Source of the DNA: Deferrivibrio essentukiensis
Lineage (GTDB): Bacteria; Chrysiogenota; Deferribacteres; Deferribacterales; Deferrivibrionaceae
Assembly (NCBI RefSeq): GCF_020480685.1
Contig: NZ_JAJAFU010000005.1
Coordinates: 62,001 to 126,000, forward strand
Length of the DNA: 64,000 nucleotides
Reading direction: 5' to 3'
The notes under the pieces are model-generated. The model was not told the DNA's origin and did no database searches. It was given only the letters and a program-made list of their open reading frames with translations. Positions 35,374 through 45,247 of this stretch are shown one piece after another. Position numbers and translations under genes: made by a program. How positions within the stretch are numbered: position 1 is the first letter of the stretch; each line of letters opens with the position of its first letter.

Positions 35374-36582
35374 TTATTGGACAACATCACCAAGTTTGAA
35401 GATTGGTAAATACATTGCAATAATAATAAAACCAACTGAGCCACCGACAACTAACATAAGCATAGGTTCAATCATCTTAGTGAGTCCTTCAACTGCTCTA
35501 TCTACCTCATCATCATAAAAATCAGCAATCTTTGACAACATCTGGTCAAGAGCACCGGTCTCTTCTCCGACAGAAATCATTTGCGTTACCATAGGCGGGA
35601 AAATGCCTGATTTTTCCAGAGGGTAAACAATATTTTTTCCTTGCTCAATGTCTGATTTACTTTTTATTAAATGTTTTTCTATATATTTGTTTCCACTTGT
35701 TTTTGCAACAATGTCCAAAGCTTCAAGAATAGGTACACCGCTATTTAAAAGTGTACCAAACGTTCTTGAAAATTTTGCTACAGCCACTTTCCTAAGTAAA
35801 TCACCAATTTTTGGAATCCTCAATAACATTCTATCAATTACTAATTTTCCTTTTTCAGTCCTTTTATAAAGGGTACTTATAGTAACTGAAGCAATCACAA
35901 TGACCGCAAGGATAACGCCACCACCGTACCAACTACCTAAAAATTCACTTAGATTTATCGTAAATTGAGTTAGTGCAGGCAAAGAGCCGCCAAACCCTTC
36001 GTACATTTCTTTAAATTTAGGAATAATAAATACAAGTAGACCCCATACAACAGCAACTGCAACAATAAGCACTATCGACGGATACATCATAGCGGCTTTG
36101 ACTTTTCTCTTTAACGATATGGCCTTTTCCATGTAAATTGCAAGCCTATCAAGGACGTTGTCTAAAAGTCCACCAGCTTCACCAGCTGCAACCATGTTAA
36201 TGTATAAATCACCAAACACCCTTTTATATTTTTGTAATGCTCTATTAAATTGTGCACCCTGCTCAATTTGATTTTTAATATCTTCAAACATGTTGCGCAT
36301 TTTCTTCTTAGATGATTGGGACGCAAGTATATCAAGTGCTTTTACAAGTGAAAGACCTGCACTAATCATTGTGGCAAGCTGCCTAGTAGCAATAACTAAA
36401 TCTTCATCAGTAATTTTTTCTCCAAAGGAAAGTTCCACATGTTTCCAGTCATACTTTAATTCTTGTACATTTACTCTTCTGCTTTTTAGTGTGCTTAGAG
36501 CCTCCTCTTTGTTGGTTGCTTCAATAACTCCATCGACAAAATTCCCCTTATCATCCTTACCCTTATATAGATACTTTCCCAT
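35374..36582 (-). CDS. pilC: Type IV pilus inner-membrane platform protein
   Basis: PilC is the membrane platform on which the pilus motor ATPases work. The 402-residue protein has two GspF/PilC domains (about 65-190 and 270-395) with hallmarks such as ATMISAGLSLVKALDIL, VAAGEAGGLLDNVLDRLA and GSVGFIIIAMYLPIF, and three membrane helices. The ATG at 36582 has AGGAGG five bases upstream and overlaps the pilT stop (TGATG). Confidence 0.94.
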   Translation of the reverse strand: MGKYLYKGKDDKGNFVDGVIEATNKEEALSTLKSRRVNVQELKYDWKHVELSFGEKITDEDLVIATRQLATMISAGLSLVKALDILASQSSKKKMRNMFEDIKNQIEQGAQFNRALQKYKRVFGDLYINMVAAGEAGGLLDNVLDRLAIYMEKAISLKRKVKAAMMYPSIVLIVAVAVVWGLLVFIIPKFKEMYEGFGGSLPALTQFTINLSEFLGSWYGGGVILAVIVIASVTISTLYKRTEKGKLVIDRMLLRIPKIGDLLRKVAVAKFSRTFGTLLNSGVPILEALDIVAKTSGNKYIEKHLIKSKSDIEQGKNIVYPLEKSGIFPPMVTQMISVGEETGALDQMLSKIADFYDDEVDRAVEGLTKMIEPMLMLVVGGSVGFIIIAMYLPIFKLGDVVQ

Positions 36583-37676
36583 CAAATCCTCCTGGTTTTC
36601 CCTCTATTCAGTCCTGCTCTATCAATCATTTGCCTTACCTCATCAGGATAAACAGCTTTATTAATCGCATCATCATAAGTTATAAGACCTTTTGAATAGA
36701 GATTAAACAATGACTGACTCATTGTTATCATACCGTGCTCACTTTGCCCTGACTGCATCATAGAATAAATTTGATGAAGTTTGTCCTCTCTAATTAAATT
36801 TCTTATTGCAGAATTGGGAATCATAACTTCACATGCTACAACTCTTCCTTGGTTATCTGCCCTTTGAATAAGTTGCTGACAAACAATTCCTTCCAATACA
36901 AATGAGAGCTGAGCTCTAATCTGCGACTGTTGGTGAGGAGGAAAAACATCAACAATCCTGTTAATAGTTTGTATAGCACTGTTAGTATGCAGTGTACCAA
37001 AAGTTAAGTGACCTGTTTCTGAAACTGTTAGGGCTGCCTCAATAGTCTCTAAGTCTCTCATCTCACCAATCAAAACGACATCAGGGTCTTGTCTCAATAT
37101 ATATTTTAATGCAGTTGTAAATGTTCTGGTGTCAGCTTTGACCTCTCTTTGGTTGACCATAGCCATTTTATGGTGATGTAAATATTCAATAGGGTCTTCT
37201 ATAGTAATAATGTGAACTTTTTTTTCACTATTTATTTTATCAATCATAGCAGCTAAAGTAGTTGACTTACCACTACCTGTTGGCCCTGTAACCAATACCA
37301 TACCACGAGGTTTGTCACATAAGGTAGATATTATTTCTGGTAGCCCAAGTTCACTGAAACCCAATACTTCATAAGGGATTTTTCTGAATGCTGCAGCAAC
37401 AGCTCCTCTTTGCATGAAAAAGTTTGCCCTAAACCTGCTTATCCCTTTTATCCCAAAAGATGAATCAAGCTCTAGCTCTTCTTCAAATCTCTTTTTTTGA
37501 GCTTCACTCATAATGCTATAACACATACTTTTAATTATATTTGGTGTAAGTTTCTCCCCTTCAATTTTCACCAATTCCCCATTCACCCTAAATACAGGCG
37601 GTGTACCAACGGTAAGGTGCAAGTCACTGGCGTTCATCTCAATCATCTTTTGCAATAAATCCTGTAATGAATACAT
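36582..37676 (-). CDS. pilT: Type IV pilus retraction ATPase
   Basis: PilT is the hexameric ATPase that pulls pili back and powers twitching motility. The 364-residue protein has Walker A TGPTGSGKSTTL, the Asp box TIEDPIEY, Walker B DPDVVLIGEMRDLETIEAAL, the His box TFGTLHTNSA, and the C-terminal GLNRG region. The AIRNLIREDK motif near the C-terminus is also typical of PilT. It lies between pilB and pilC with an 11-base gap and a coupled stop. Confidence 0.95.
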   Translation of the reverse strand: MYSLQDLLQKMIEMNASDLHLTVGTPPVFRVNGELVKIEGEKLTPNIIKSMCYSIMSEAQKKRFEEELELDSSFGIKGISRFRANFFMQRGAVAAAFRKIPYEVLGFSELGLPEIISTLCDKPRGMVLVTGPTGSGKSTTLAAMIDKINSEKKVHIITIEDPIEYLHHHKMAMVNQREVKADTRTFTTALKYILRQDPDVVLIGEMRDLETIEAALTVSETGHLTFGTLHTNSAIQTINRIVDVFPPHQQSQIRAQLSFVLEGIVCQQLIQRADNQGRVVACEVMIPNSAIRNLIREDKLHQIYSMMQSGQSEHGMITMSQSLFNLYSKGLITYDDAINKAVYPDEVRQMIDRAGLNRGKTRRI

Positions 37677-37687
37677 ATTACCCCCTT

Positions 37688-39382
37688 CTAATCTGCAAAT
37701 GTTACCCTTACTACTTCCTCTATGGAAGTAAGCCCTGTCTTCACTTTTTCAAGACCACTTCTTCTGAGAGTCAGCATCCCCTCTTTTACTGCTTGTTCTT
37801 TTATTTCTGCTGCTGTAGCGCCTCTTAAAATTAATTCTTTTATGGAGTCTGTTACACCCATTACCTCATAAAGTGCTACCCTTCCTTTATACCCTGTGCC
37901 GTTGCATGCATCACACCCTTTACCTCTGTATGGCGTAAAATCATTTAGTTCTTCTTTTTTGAAACCAACTGTCAAAAGTGCTTCTTGAGGAAGCTTAATT
38001 TTTTCGGCACAATTTTTACATATTTTTCTTGCAAGCCTTTGGGCTAATATTACTACAGTGGATGAAGCTACCAAGAATGGCTCTATTCCCATATTCAACA
38101 ATCTGTTTATTGTACTTGGTGCATCATTGGTGTGCAGTGTTGATAAAACCAAGTGTCCTGTCAAAGCAGCTTTAATTGCTATTTCTGCTGTTTCATAGTC
38201 CCTTATCTCCCCCACCATAATAATATCAGGGTCTTGTCTTAAAAAGCTTCTAAGAGCAGCAGCAAAGTTAAGTCCTATCTCTTCTTTCATCTGTACCTGG
38301 TTAATCCCAAATATATTATATTCAACAGGGTCTTCAGCAGTCATAATATTTGTATCTTCCTTATTAAGTCTGCTTAAAGCAGAATAAAGAGTAGTAGACT
38401 TACCACTACCCGTTGGCCCTGTAACCAAAACCATACCGTATGGACTTTCAATACCTTTTAAAAAGACTTTTAAAGATTCAGGCTCAAAACCAAGCTTTTC
38501 CAAATCAAGTTGTAGGTTTGATTTATCAAGAATCCTCAAAACGACTTTTTCCCCGTAAAGCACAGGCAGGGTTGATACCCTCATATCTATAGTCTTATTT
38601 GATAGCTTTATTTTTATCCTACCGTCTTGTGGCAGACGTCTTTCGGCAATATCAAGCTCTGCCAAAATTTTAAGCCTTGATGTAAGTGCATCTTTAATAT
38701 TTTTGGGAGGTCTTATAAATTCATGCATTACGCCGTCAATCCTAAACCTTACCCTAAAATCCTTTTCATATGGTTCAACGTGGATATCCGAAGCCCCTCT
38801 TTTCACAGCTTCAGTTAAAATATAATTGACAAGCTTAACTATTGGAGCGTCTTCTACCTCTTTTTTTAGCTCTGTCAGGCTAACCTCTTCTTCAGTTTCA
38901 TCAAATTCAAGGTCACTAATATCAAGATCATCAAATTCTGACAAAACTTTCTCTTCAGCATCAACTTGTTTATCCAAAAACTCCCTTATACTTGACTCAA
39001 CAGCAACATAAGCTCTAACATTAAACCCTGAAACAAATCTTAATTCTTCCAATGCGTAGACATTTGATGGGTCAGCAATAGCAACCTTAATTGTCTGCCC
39101 TTCCCTGTCAAATGGTACCACTAAAAACTTTCTGCACAAATCTTTAGGGATTAAGTTAAGTATTTTTGGCTCAACATGGACAGTTGATAAATCAACATAA
39201 GGGACACTATACTGTTTACTTAGAAACTCAGCTATCTTTTTTTCATCCACATAGCCAAGTTTAATAAGGATAGAACCCAACCTTCCACCCTCTTTCTTCT
39301 GTACTTCAAGTGCCTTCTCCAACTGCTCTTGTGTAATGAGATTTTCACTTAATAAAATTGCACCAATTTTAGAAGAAATCAT
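37688..39382 (-). CDS. pilB: Type IV pilus extension ATPase with MshEN domain
   Basis: PilB drives pilus assembly. The 564-residue protein has an N-terminal MshEN region with two 24-residue motifs at 5-28 and 34-57, separated by five residues; the second (RLGSILIKLGYVDEKKIAEF) fits the c-di-GMP-binding consensus fully, the first with three changes. The ATPase core has TGPTGSGKSTTLYSAL, the Asp box TAEDPVEY, DPDIIMVGEIRDYETAEIA and LSTLHTNDAPST. Two CxxC pairs (KICKNCAEK and GCDACNGTGYKGR) make a zinc site near residues 475-515. It leads the pilB-pilT-pilC set. Confidence 0.95.
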   Translation of the reverse strand: MISSKIGAILLSENLITQEQLEKALEVQKKEGGRLGSILIKLGYVDEKKIAEFLSKQYSVPYVDLSTVHVEPKILNLIPKDLCRKFLVVPFDREGQTIKVAIADPSNVYALEELRFVSGFNVRAYVAVESSIREFLDKQVDAEEKVLSEFDDLDISDLEFDETEEEVSLTELKKEVEDAPIVKLVNYILTEAVKRGASDIHVEPYEKDFRVRFRIDGVMHEFIRPPKNIKDALTSRLKILAELDIAERRLPQDGRIKIKLSNKTIDMRVSTLPVLYGEKVVLRILDKSNLQLDLEKLGFEPESLKVFLKGIESPYGMVLVTGPTGSGKSTTLYSALSRLNKEDTNIMTAEDPVEYNIFGINQVQMKEEIGLNFAAALRSFLRQDPDIIMVGEIRDYETAEIAIKAALTGHLVLSTLHTNDAPSTINRLLNMGIEPFLVASSTVVILAQRLARKICKNCAEKIKLPQEALLTVGFKKEELNDFTPYRGKGCDACNGTGYKGRVALYEVMGVTDSIKELILRGATAAEIKEQAVKEGMLTLRRSGLEKVKTGLTSIEEVVRVTFAD

Positions 39383-39390
39383 TTATCCAC

Positions 39391-40206
39391 CTAACCTTTC
39401 TTTAAAATAAATTTTTTTAATTCATTTATATCAATTTCCAATTTAACATCATTAAACAATCCAAAAGCTTTCAAACCTTGATAAATCAGCATCAAAAGTC
39501 CATCAGTATATTTTGGTACACTGTTTTTATAAATATCTAAAAAGGGTGTGCAGCCATCTATTGAATACTGAAAATCAAATGCAAACTCTCCACAATCAAT
39601 ATGGCTCATATCAAAAAACTCCTTTTTATCTATCCCCACTGATGTGGTATTTACAATTATATCATAATAATTATTTTTTTTCAAAAAAAGTAAATCAAAA
39701 TTATTAAAATTATATATTTCTAATTGCTCTAAAACCGTTTCTGTATTTTTAACTGTCCTATTTACGATATCAACATATGCATTTTTATCTTTTAAAAAAT
39801 AAAAAAGAGGTTTTGCGGCTCCTCCAGAGCCTAATATTAAGATTTTCTTTTTAAAAATTTCAATATTAAAATCTTCGAATGTTTTTTCTATCCCAAACAA
39901 ATCAGTGTTATACCCAAACAATTTACCATCGATAATTTTTACAGTATTTACAGCGTTAATCTTTGAAGCCTGAAATTCTACTTCATCCAAAAAATCAATA
40001 ATATCTGTTTTGTAGGGCAATGTAACGTTAAACCCTTTAAAGTAAAACTTTTTCATTATATGAATAATTTGGGCAATTTCACTTTTGTCAACATCAAAAC
40101 AACAGTAACCGCCATTTATTCTTGACTTATGATAGAAATAATTATGAATTAAAGGGGAAATACTATGACTTAAAGGGTGTCCTATAAGGCCGGCATTATG
40201 GTACAT
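39391..40206 (-). CDS. aroE: Shikimate dehydrogenase
   Basis: AroE reduces 3-dehydroshikimate to shikimate in aromatic amino acid synthesis. The 271-residue protein has GLIGHPLSHSISPLIHN (substrate site with SxS), FNVTLPYKTDII with the catalytic lysine, NAVNTV, and the NADP-binding loop ILGSGGAAKPLFYFL. The C-terminal DGLLMLIYQGLKAF is also standard. It overlaps the DUF502 gene by 11 bases and precedes pilB by 8 bases. Confidence 0.94.
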   Translation of the reverse strand: MYHNAGLIGHPLSHSISPLIHNYFYHKSRINGGYCCFDVDKSEIAQIIHIMKKFYFKGFNVTLPYKTDIIDFLDEVEFQASKINAVNTVKIIDGKLFGYNTDLFGIEKTFEDFNIEIFKKKILILGSGGAAKPLFYFLKDKNAYVDIVNRTVKNTETVLEQLEIYNFNNFDLLFLKKNNYYDIIVNTTSVGIDKKEFFDMSHIDCGEFAFDFQYSIDGCTPFLDIYKNSVPKYTDGLLMLIYQGLKAFGLFNDVKLEIDINELKKFILKKG

Positions 40207-40864
40207 TTTTTTCGACTTCTTTATTTTTTGAAAGCTCCTCCCTTATTTTTTCGGGAGAAAGCAAACCAGCAGAAATTACAAATTTCACACCCTCTTCAAC
40301 GGTAAGATCTAATTCAACCAAATCTTCATTCGGTATAATCAAAATAAAGCCGGACGTGGGATTTGGAGTGGTAGGTATAAAAACATTTGAGCATTTTTTC
40401 CCTATTTTTGAATTATAAAAGTTGGAAGATTCCTTTGTAACAAATCCTATAGAGTATATCCCTCTTCGTGGGTATTCAACCAAAACCACTTTTTTAAAAT
40501 TAGAGCCAGTCGGGGATTGAAAAGTATCTATAATCTGTCTTGTGGCAGAATATATCCCTCTGATTAATGGAATTTTAGAAAGTATCATTTCAAAAAATTT
40601 AATAATTTGCTTTCCAAAATAATTTTTGGCAAATAGCCCAATAAAAAATATTGCTATGATTAGTAAAGATAATGAAAGTAATGCTTTTTGAGCTTCAGTC
40701 AAATAAAACTCAAAGTAGTCTGATGCTAAATCAAGATAGGGAACCAAAAACCCGGTTAATTTTTTAAATATAAAACTTAAAAAGAAGTATGTTACAATGA
40801 CAGGCAATACTGTGAGTATGCCTGCCAAAAAAACATTTCTAATATATACCCTAAATTTTTTCAT
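40196..40864 (-). CDS. DUF502-family membrane protein
   Basis: A 222-residue protein with two N-terminal membrane helices (about 12-35 and 60-80) and a conserved cytoplasmic or periplasmic part. Family hallmarks are KIPLIRGIYSATRQIIDTF, VVLVEYPRRGIYSIGFVT and FIPTTPNPTSGFILIIP. DUF502 proteins are widespread but have no known function. It lies between upp and aroE, overlapping aroE by 11 bases. Confidence 0.9.
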   Translation of the reverse strand: MKKFRVYIRNVFLAGILTVLPVIVTYFFLSFIFKKLTGFLVPYLDLASDYFEFYLTEAQKALLSLSLLIIAIFFIGLFAKNYFGKQIIKFFEMILSKIPLIRGIYSATRQIIDTFQSPTGSNFKKVVLVEYPRRGIYSIGFVTKESSNFYNSKIGKKCSNVFIPTTPNPTSGFILIIPNEDLVELDLTVEEGVKFVISAGLLSPEKIREELSKNKEVEKNVP

Positions 40865-40870
40865 ATATAC

Positions 40871-41509
40871 CTATTTTGTGCCGAATAATCTATCCCCTGC
40901 ATCCCCTAGACCGGGTACAATATAACCTTTTTCGTTTAACTTTTCGTCCAAGGCTGCAGCAAAAACTTTTATATCAGGGTGAGCAGTGCAAAATTTTTCC
41001 ACACCTTCAGGAGCAGCTATAAGACACATAAATTTTATACTTTTAGCACCTGCATCCTTAAGCATATTTGCCGCATAAACGGCTGAGCCACCTGTAGCAA
41101 GCATAGGATCTATTAATATAAAATCCCTATCTTCACAGTTGGATGGGATTTTAAAATAGTAAGATACAGGTTTCAAAGTAGTTTCATCTCTATAAAGACC
41201 TATATGACCCACTCTGGCTGAAGGCACTAATTTCAAAATTCCATCAACCATGCCAATACCTGCCCTAAGGATTGGAACAAGGACAAGCTTTTTACCTGCC
41301 AATACCTTAGATACTGTTTTGCATATAGGAGTCTCAATCTCAACCTCTTCAAGAGGCATATCTTTTGTAATTTCATAAGCCATTAACATAGCCACTTCAT
41401 TTACAAGCTCTTTAAATTCCTTTTTACTCGTTTTGATATCTCTAATGTAAGTCAATTTGTGTTCAATTAGAGGGTGTGTTACTACCTGAAAATTCTCCGG
41501 TAATTTCAT
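40871..41509 (-). CDS. upp: Uracil phosphoribosyltransferase
   Basis: Upp converts uracil and PRPP to UMP. The 212-residue protein has the PRPP loop [14 protein letters not shown], the substrate region [19 protein letters not shown], and the C-terminal [17 protein letters not shown] that binds uracil. Its start overlaps the uraA stop (ATGA), so import and salvage of uracil are coupled. Confidence 0.96.
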   Translation of the reverse strand: MKLPENFQVVTHPLIEHKLTYIRDIKTSKKEFKELVNEVAMLMAYEITKDMPLEEVEIETPICKTVSKVLAGKKLVLVPILRAGIGMVDGILKLVPSARVGHIGLYRDETTLKPVSYYFKIPSNCEDRDFILIDPMLATGGSAVYAANMLKDAGAKSIKFMCLIAAPEGVEKFCTAHPDIKVFAAALDEKLNEKGYIVPGLGDAGDRLFGTK

Positions 41510-42741
41510 CTTTCATCTCCTGGAAGAATAATATTTAACACAATTCCTACCAAACCTGCAAGACCTATACCACCTAAACTGACTTTGCCTATTGAGATAA
41601 CCATATCACCAATACCTATAACTAAAACTACTGAAGCTATTACAAGATTTCTTGATTTGGCCATATCTACCTTGTTCCTGACAAGGGAGCCTATACCGAT
41701 AGCAGCTATCATACCAAAAAGCAAAATCAATATTCCGCCCATTACAGGCACAGGAATTGTTTTTAATACAGCACCTAATTTCCCTACAAAAGCAAGAATT
41801 ATTGCAGTAATTGCAGCAATTCGCATATAAATTACATCAGTTGCCTTTGTTAATGCAACGGCACCTGTGACTTCTGAATATGTAGTATTAGGGGGCCCTC
41901 CTAAAATTCCTGCTACAGAGGTTGCTATACCATCTCCAAGCAAGGTTCTGTGTAAGCCCGGATCTTTTAAGTAATTTTTACCTGTAACTGATGAGATTGC
42001 CAAAATATCTCCAACATGTTCAATAGCCGGAGCAATTGCAACCGGAAATATAAACATAATTGCAGCCAAATCAAAAGTCGGAATTGCAAAACTTCCCGAC
42101 TTCATTGCCTCAACCCAAGGGATAGAAAACCATTTAGCTTGTACTATAGGGTCAAATGAAACAACACCTAATATTAGTGAAAGTAAATACCCAACAATAA
42201 TTCCGCTAAGTATAGGGATCAGGCTTAAAACTCTACGTCCGTACATTACAACAAGTATTGCTGTTATCAAAGACACCATAGAGATTAGAACAGCTTTGCC
42301 ATCCATATTTCCTGAGCCGTCAAAGCTCTTGGCCATATTTACAGCAACAGGAGCTAACTTTAAACCTATTACCATAATAACCGGGCCGGTAACTATTGGT
42401 GGGAGATACTTTTCAATTGCCCTAACGCCACCTTTTTTGACAAGTAGACTAAATATGACATATGCAAAGCCGGTACAAAATAATGCACCCAATGTTTTGG
42501 ATACTCCGAAGTTTTTCATTCCGTATTGAATAGGAGCGATAAAAGCAAAAGAGCTGGCAAGAAAAACAGGTACTTGAGATTTAGTGATAAACTGAAAGAC
42601 CAATGTTCCCAAACCGGCAGTAAAAAGTGCAATAGAAGGGTCTAAACCGGTGAGTAAAGGTACTAAAACAAGAGCACCAAATGCGACAAAGAGCATTTGC
42701 ACTCCCAAAATTACTTTCTTAAAACCCGTGACTTCAGTCAT
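41506..42741 (-). CDS. uraA: Uracil/xanthine permease family transporter
   Basis: A 411-residue nucleobase-cation symporter (NCS2 family) with about 12-14 membrane segments. Seen hallmarks include [19 protein letters not shown] at the start, the substrate motif [16 protein letters not shown], and [21 protein letters not shown]. The pairing with upp marks uracil as the likely substrate. No PyrR-binding leader or attenuator was found upstream. Confidence 0.93.
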   Translation of the reverse strand: MTEVTGFKKVILGVQMLFVAFGALVLVPLLTGLDPSIALFTAGLGTLVFQFITKSQVPVFLASSFAFIAPIQYGMKNFGVSKTLGALFCTGFAYVIFSLLVKKGGVRAIEKYLPPIVTGPVIMVIGLKLAPVAVNMAKSFDGSGNMDGKAVLISMVSLITAILVVMYGRRVLSLIPILSGIIVGYLLSLILGVVSFDPIVQAKWFSIPWVEAMKSGSFAIPTFDLAAIMFIFPVAIAPAIEHVGDILAISSVTGKNYLKDPGLHRTLLGDGIATSVAGILGGPPNTTYSEVTGAVALTKATDVIYMRIAAITAIILAFVGKLGAVLKTIPVPVMGGILILLFGMIAAIGIGSLVRNKVDMAKSRNLVIASVVLVIGIGDMVISIGKVSLGGIGLAGLVGIVLNIILPGDER

Positions 42742-42757
42742 TGTTCACCTCATTGAT

Positions 42758-43678
42758 TTAGTTGTCTTTATGTTTAAAAATTTGTCTTTCTAACAATCTA
42801 TCGTAGCTACTCCAACCTGTTTGTACTTTATCTTTTTCAAACAATATACCAAAATTATTAATTTTTGCGTCCAAATCATCAATATGGTGTAGTATTAAAG
42901 CTTCGTAGGTTTTTGGTTTTTTGATAGCTCCAAATTCAATATAACCATGATGACTTGCAACAAGATGCAGTATAAGATTAGCTTTACTTTCAGGAAAACT
43001 CTCGATTTTTGAAATATATCCTCTTACCAAATCTATTCCTAATATTAAATGTCCAAGAAGCTTTCCTGAGTCGGTATAATCAAACCCTTTGGTAATATCA
43101 AGCTCATAAATCTTTCCTAAATCGTGAAAAATAGCTCCTGCAATTAAAATATTTTTATCCACTTGCTCACAGTAATAATCCGATAAAATGATAGCAAGCT
43201 TTACTACAGATAAAGTATGTTCCAAGAGTCCGCCTACATATGCGTGATGGACATTTTTAGCTGCAGGATGTTTTATAAATTGTCTTATTGTAGCGTCATC
43301 ATTAAAAAACATATCCATTAACTTTATCGTATACTCGCAATCCAAGTTTTTATAAACAATATCCATCAATTCGTTGAGCATTAAGTCAGGGTCATATTTT
43401 GACTTAGGTAAAAAGTCGTAAAGATCATCTATTGAGCCTTTTAACATATTGTTAATTTTTATTTGCATTTGTCCATTATAGTTTTGTAAACTGCCACTTA
43501 TTTCTACAATGTCCCCTTTTTCAGGCTCAAAATCTAATTTATTGCTGTCAAACATTATTCCATTATATTGTTCCCCTTTTGAATCTAAAAGTACGACTCT
43601 TATATAAGGTCTATCATCTTTTGTAAAACTTTTAACAAGCTCAAATATCAAATATTTCTTATTAATACTTAATTCCAT
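42758..43678 (-). CDS. YhaM-like OB/HD-domain 3'-5' exoribonuclease
   Basis: A 306-residue protein with an N-terminal OB-fold (residues about 15-90, IVEISGSLQNYNGQMQIKIN) and an HD phosphohydrolase domain (about 140-300) with the metal-binding HH and HD pairs in HHAYVGGLLEHTLSVVKLA, IFHDLGKIYEL and LVASHHGYIEFGA. This matches YhaM/CbpM-type exoribonucleases from Bacillus and Staphylococcus. It would act in RNA turnover. It is 16 bases upstream of the DUF4911-like gene's end and precedes uraA. Confidence 0.85.
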   Translation of the reverse strand: MELSINKKYLIFELVKSFTKDDRPYIRVVLLDSKGEQYNGIMFDSNKLDFEPEKGDIVEISGSLQNYNGQMQIKINNMLKGSIDDLYDFLPKSKYDPDLMLNELMDIVYKNLDCEYTIKLMDMFFNDDATIRQFIKHPAAKNVHHAYVGGLLEHTLSVVKLAIILSDYYCEQVDKNILIAGAIFHDLGKIYELDITKGFDYTDSGKLLGHLILGIDLVRGYISKIESFPESKANLILHLVASHHGYIEFGAIKKPKTYEALILHHIDDLDAKINNFGILFEKDKVQTGWSSYDRLLERQIFKHKDN

Positions 43679-43687
43679 CCTTACTCC

Positions 43688-43939
43688 TTACCATTTATCA
43701 ACACACTCGGTTTTTTCTTCTTCAATATTATCAATACTAAACCCCTCAGCTTTCAAAGCATCCAAGATATCATACATATATTTCTTCATAAACTCATTTG
43801 TATAAACAGCTACCAGACCCATATCAGGATCAATAGTTCTAACAATACCGACACCCTCATATGAATCAATTATACTGTTTATATACACAATGTCTTTGAT
43901 ATTTATTTTAAATTTTATCTTTACAGTTTCAAAGTTCAT
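43688..43939 (-). CDS. DUF4911-like small protein
   Basis: An 83-residue protein with a pattern seen in DUF4911 proteins: an amphipathic first part, then YINSIIDSYEGVGIVRTIDP and DMGLVAVYTNEFMKKYMYDI. The function of this family is unknown; the fold looks like a small alpha/beta regulatory domain. It shares one base with the following gene start, and 9 bases separate it from the YhaM gene. The family name is from memory. Confidence 0.7.
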   Translation of the reverse strand: MNFETVKIKFKINIKDIVYINSIIDSYEGVGIVRTIDPDMGLVAVYTNEFMKKYMYDILDALKAEGFSIDNIEEEKTECVDKW

Positions 43940-44322
43940 TAAACAAACTCCAATAAATAAACGTCTTTATTTATAAAATTAAGAAAATCATTATTTAGCA
44001 AATCGCTATGTTCAAAATAGACTGAATCGCTTTTCAAGGAATTTATGAAATTTATAATTGAACTATGCGTATTTACATTTTTAAAATCGATTAAAAAAAA
44101 TCCTTCAGGCAAAAAAAAACTTTGCTTTTTTATGAAAACAGGCTCAGTTATTTTTTCAAAGGAATTTATAGTATCATAAACAAAATTACTATAAAAAATA
44201 TCCAAAAGAATAGAAAGACCTCTTGGTATTCTTTTTTGAAAATCGTAATCAATAAAAACAGGAAACTCATTTAAAGGTTTAATTGGAGAAAAATCAACCT
44301 TATAGATTTCCTTTAAGTTCAT
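43939..44322 (-). CDS. Unidentified 127-residue protein
   Basis: I do not recognise this protein. It is Phe/Asn-rich and mixed alpha/beta in look, with no membrane helix, signal peptide or cysteine motif. Segments such as PVFIDYDFQKRIPRGLSILL and SFFLPEGFFLIDFKNV are visible. The start overlaps the nusB stop by 4 bases and its stop shares a base with the DUF4911-like gene, so it is translated within this operon and is unlikely to be a chance frame. Confidence 0.65.
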   Translation of the reverse strand: MNLKEIYKVDFSPIKPLNEFPVFIDYDFQKRIPRGLSILLDIFYSNFVYDTINSFEKITEPVFIKKQSFFLPEGFFLIDFKNVNTHSSIINFINSLKSDSVYFEHSDLLNNDFLNFINKDVYLLEFV

Positions 44323-44744
44323 TTATTCTTCACCTTTTCCTCTTCTTCAACGGCAGCAATTATCCCTCTTATAAATGATGCTATCTTATCATCAGTATAA
44401 TTTTTTGCAATCTGGCCATAGTCATTATTTATTGCATAGATAGGCGTTTTAGTATTGAGAAGTTCATATAGAGCTGCCCTCAATATACATTTTTCGATAA
44501 TCCCGATCCTTTCAAAAGTCCAGCCGTCTTTTAACTTATCTTTGTACAGGTTATCCAATAAATCTTTATTTTTAGCTATGTTTAAGAAGAGTTCATTAGC
44601 TTCATTTACAACATTCTTATTATTTTCTTCTTCACTTAACCAATAGGTTTTAGGCACAGTATTATAGCTATCACCTAAAAGCTCATATTGATAAATCATT
44701 TTAAATACATGTTCCCTAATTATGGTTCTAAATTGTTTTTTCAC
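44319..44744 (-). CDS. nusB: Transcription antitermination factor NusB
   Basis: NusB binds boxA RNA with NusE (S10) and keeps rRNA transcription processive. The 141-residue, all-helical protein has REHVFKMIYQYELLG at the start and the conserved EKCILRAALYELLNTKTP region, with NDYGQIAKNYTDDKIASFI near the end. It follows ribH by 3 bases, as in many bacteria. Confidence 0.92.
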   Translation of the reverse strand: MKKQFRTIIREHVFKMIYQYELLGDSYNTVPKTYWLSEEENNKNVVNEANELFLNIAKNKDLLDNLYKDKLKDGWTFERIGIIEKCILRAALYELLNTKTPIYAINNDYGQIAKNYTDDKIASFIRGIIAAVEEEEKVKNK

Positions 44745-44747
44745 GTT

Positions 44748-45221
44748 TTATAAACTCTCATCCTTTAATAAATTTACAAATTCAAGAGCAGACATAGCTG
44801 CTTCAGCACCTTTATTCCCCGCTTTTGTACCTGCCCTTTCAACAGCTTGCTCTATTGTATCAGTAGTTAATACTCCGAAAATAACAGGTACGCCTGTATC
44901 GTATCCGGCCTTAGCTACCCCTTTTGCAACTTCAGAGGAAACATACTCAAAGTGTGGAGTCGAGCCTCTTATTACCGCACCAACAGCAATAACAGCATCA
45001 AACCTTTTTGTATCGGCCAATTTTTTGCACATCAAAGGTATTTCAAATGCCCCTGGAACTTTATATACACAAATATCTTCAGGGTTTACTTCGTGTCTTA
45101 TCAATGCGTCATACGCTCCTGAAACCAAACTTTTTACAATAAAATCATTAAATCTTGAGCAAACAATCGCAAATTTAAACCCTTTTCCGTTATAATTTCC
45201 TTCTTTTATTAAGTAACTCAT
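44748..45221 (-). CDS. ribH: 6,7-dimethyl-8-ribityllumazine synthase
   Basis: RibH joins the pyrimidine and the four-carbon unit in riboflavin synthesis and forms icosahedral or pentameric shells. The 157-residue protein has [42 protein letters not shown] (with the active-site His) and [20 protein letters not shown]. It is the last of ribD-ribE-ribBA-ribH and leads into nusB. Confidence 0.96.
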   Translation of the reverse strand: MSYLIKEGNYNGKGFKFAIVCSRFNDFIVKSLVSGAYDALIRHEVNPEDICVYKVPGAFEIPLMCKKLADTKRFDAVIAVGAVIRGSTPHFEYVSSEVAKGVAKAGYDTGVPVIFGVLTTDTIEQAVERAGTKAGNKGAEAAMSALEFVNLLKDESL

Positions 45222-45247
45222 AACCTACTCTCCTATTAGTGTTATAT

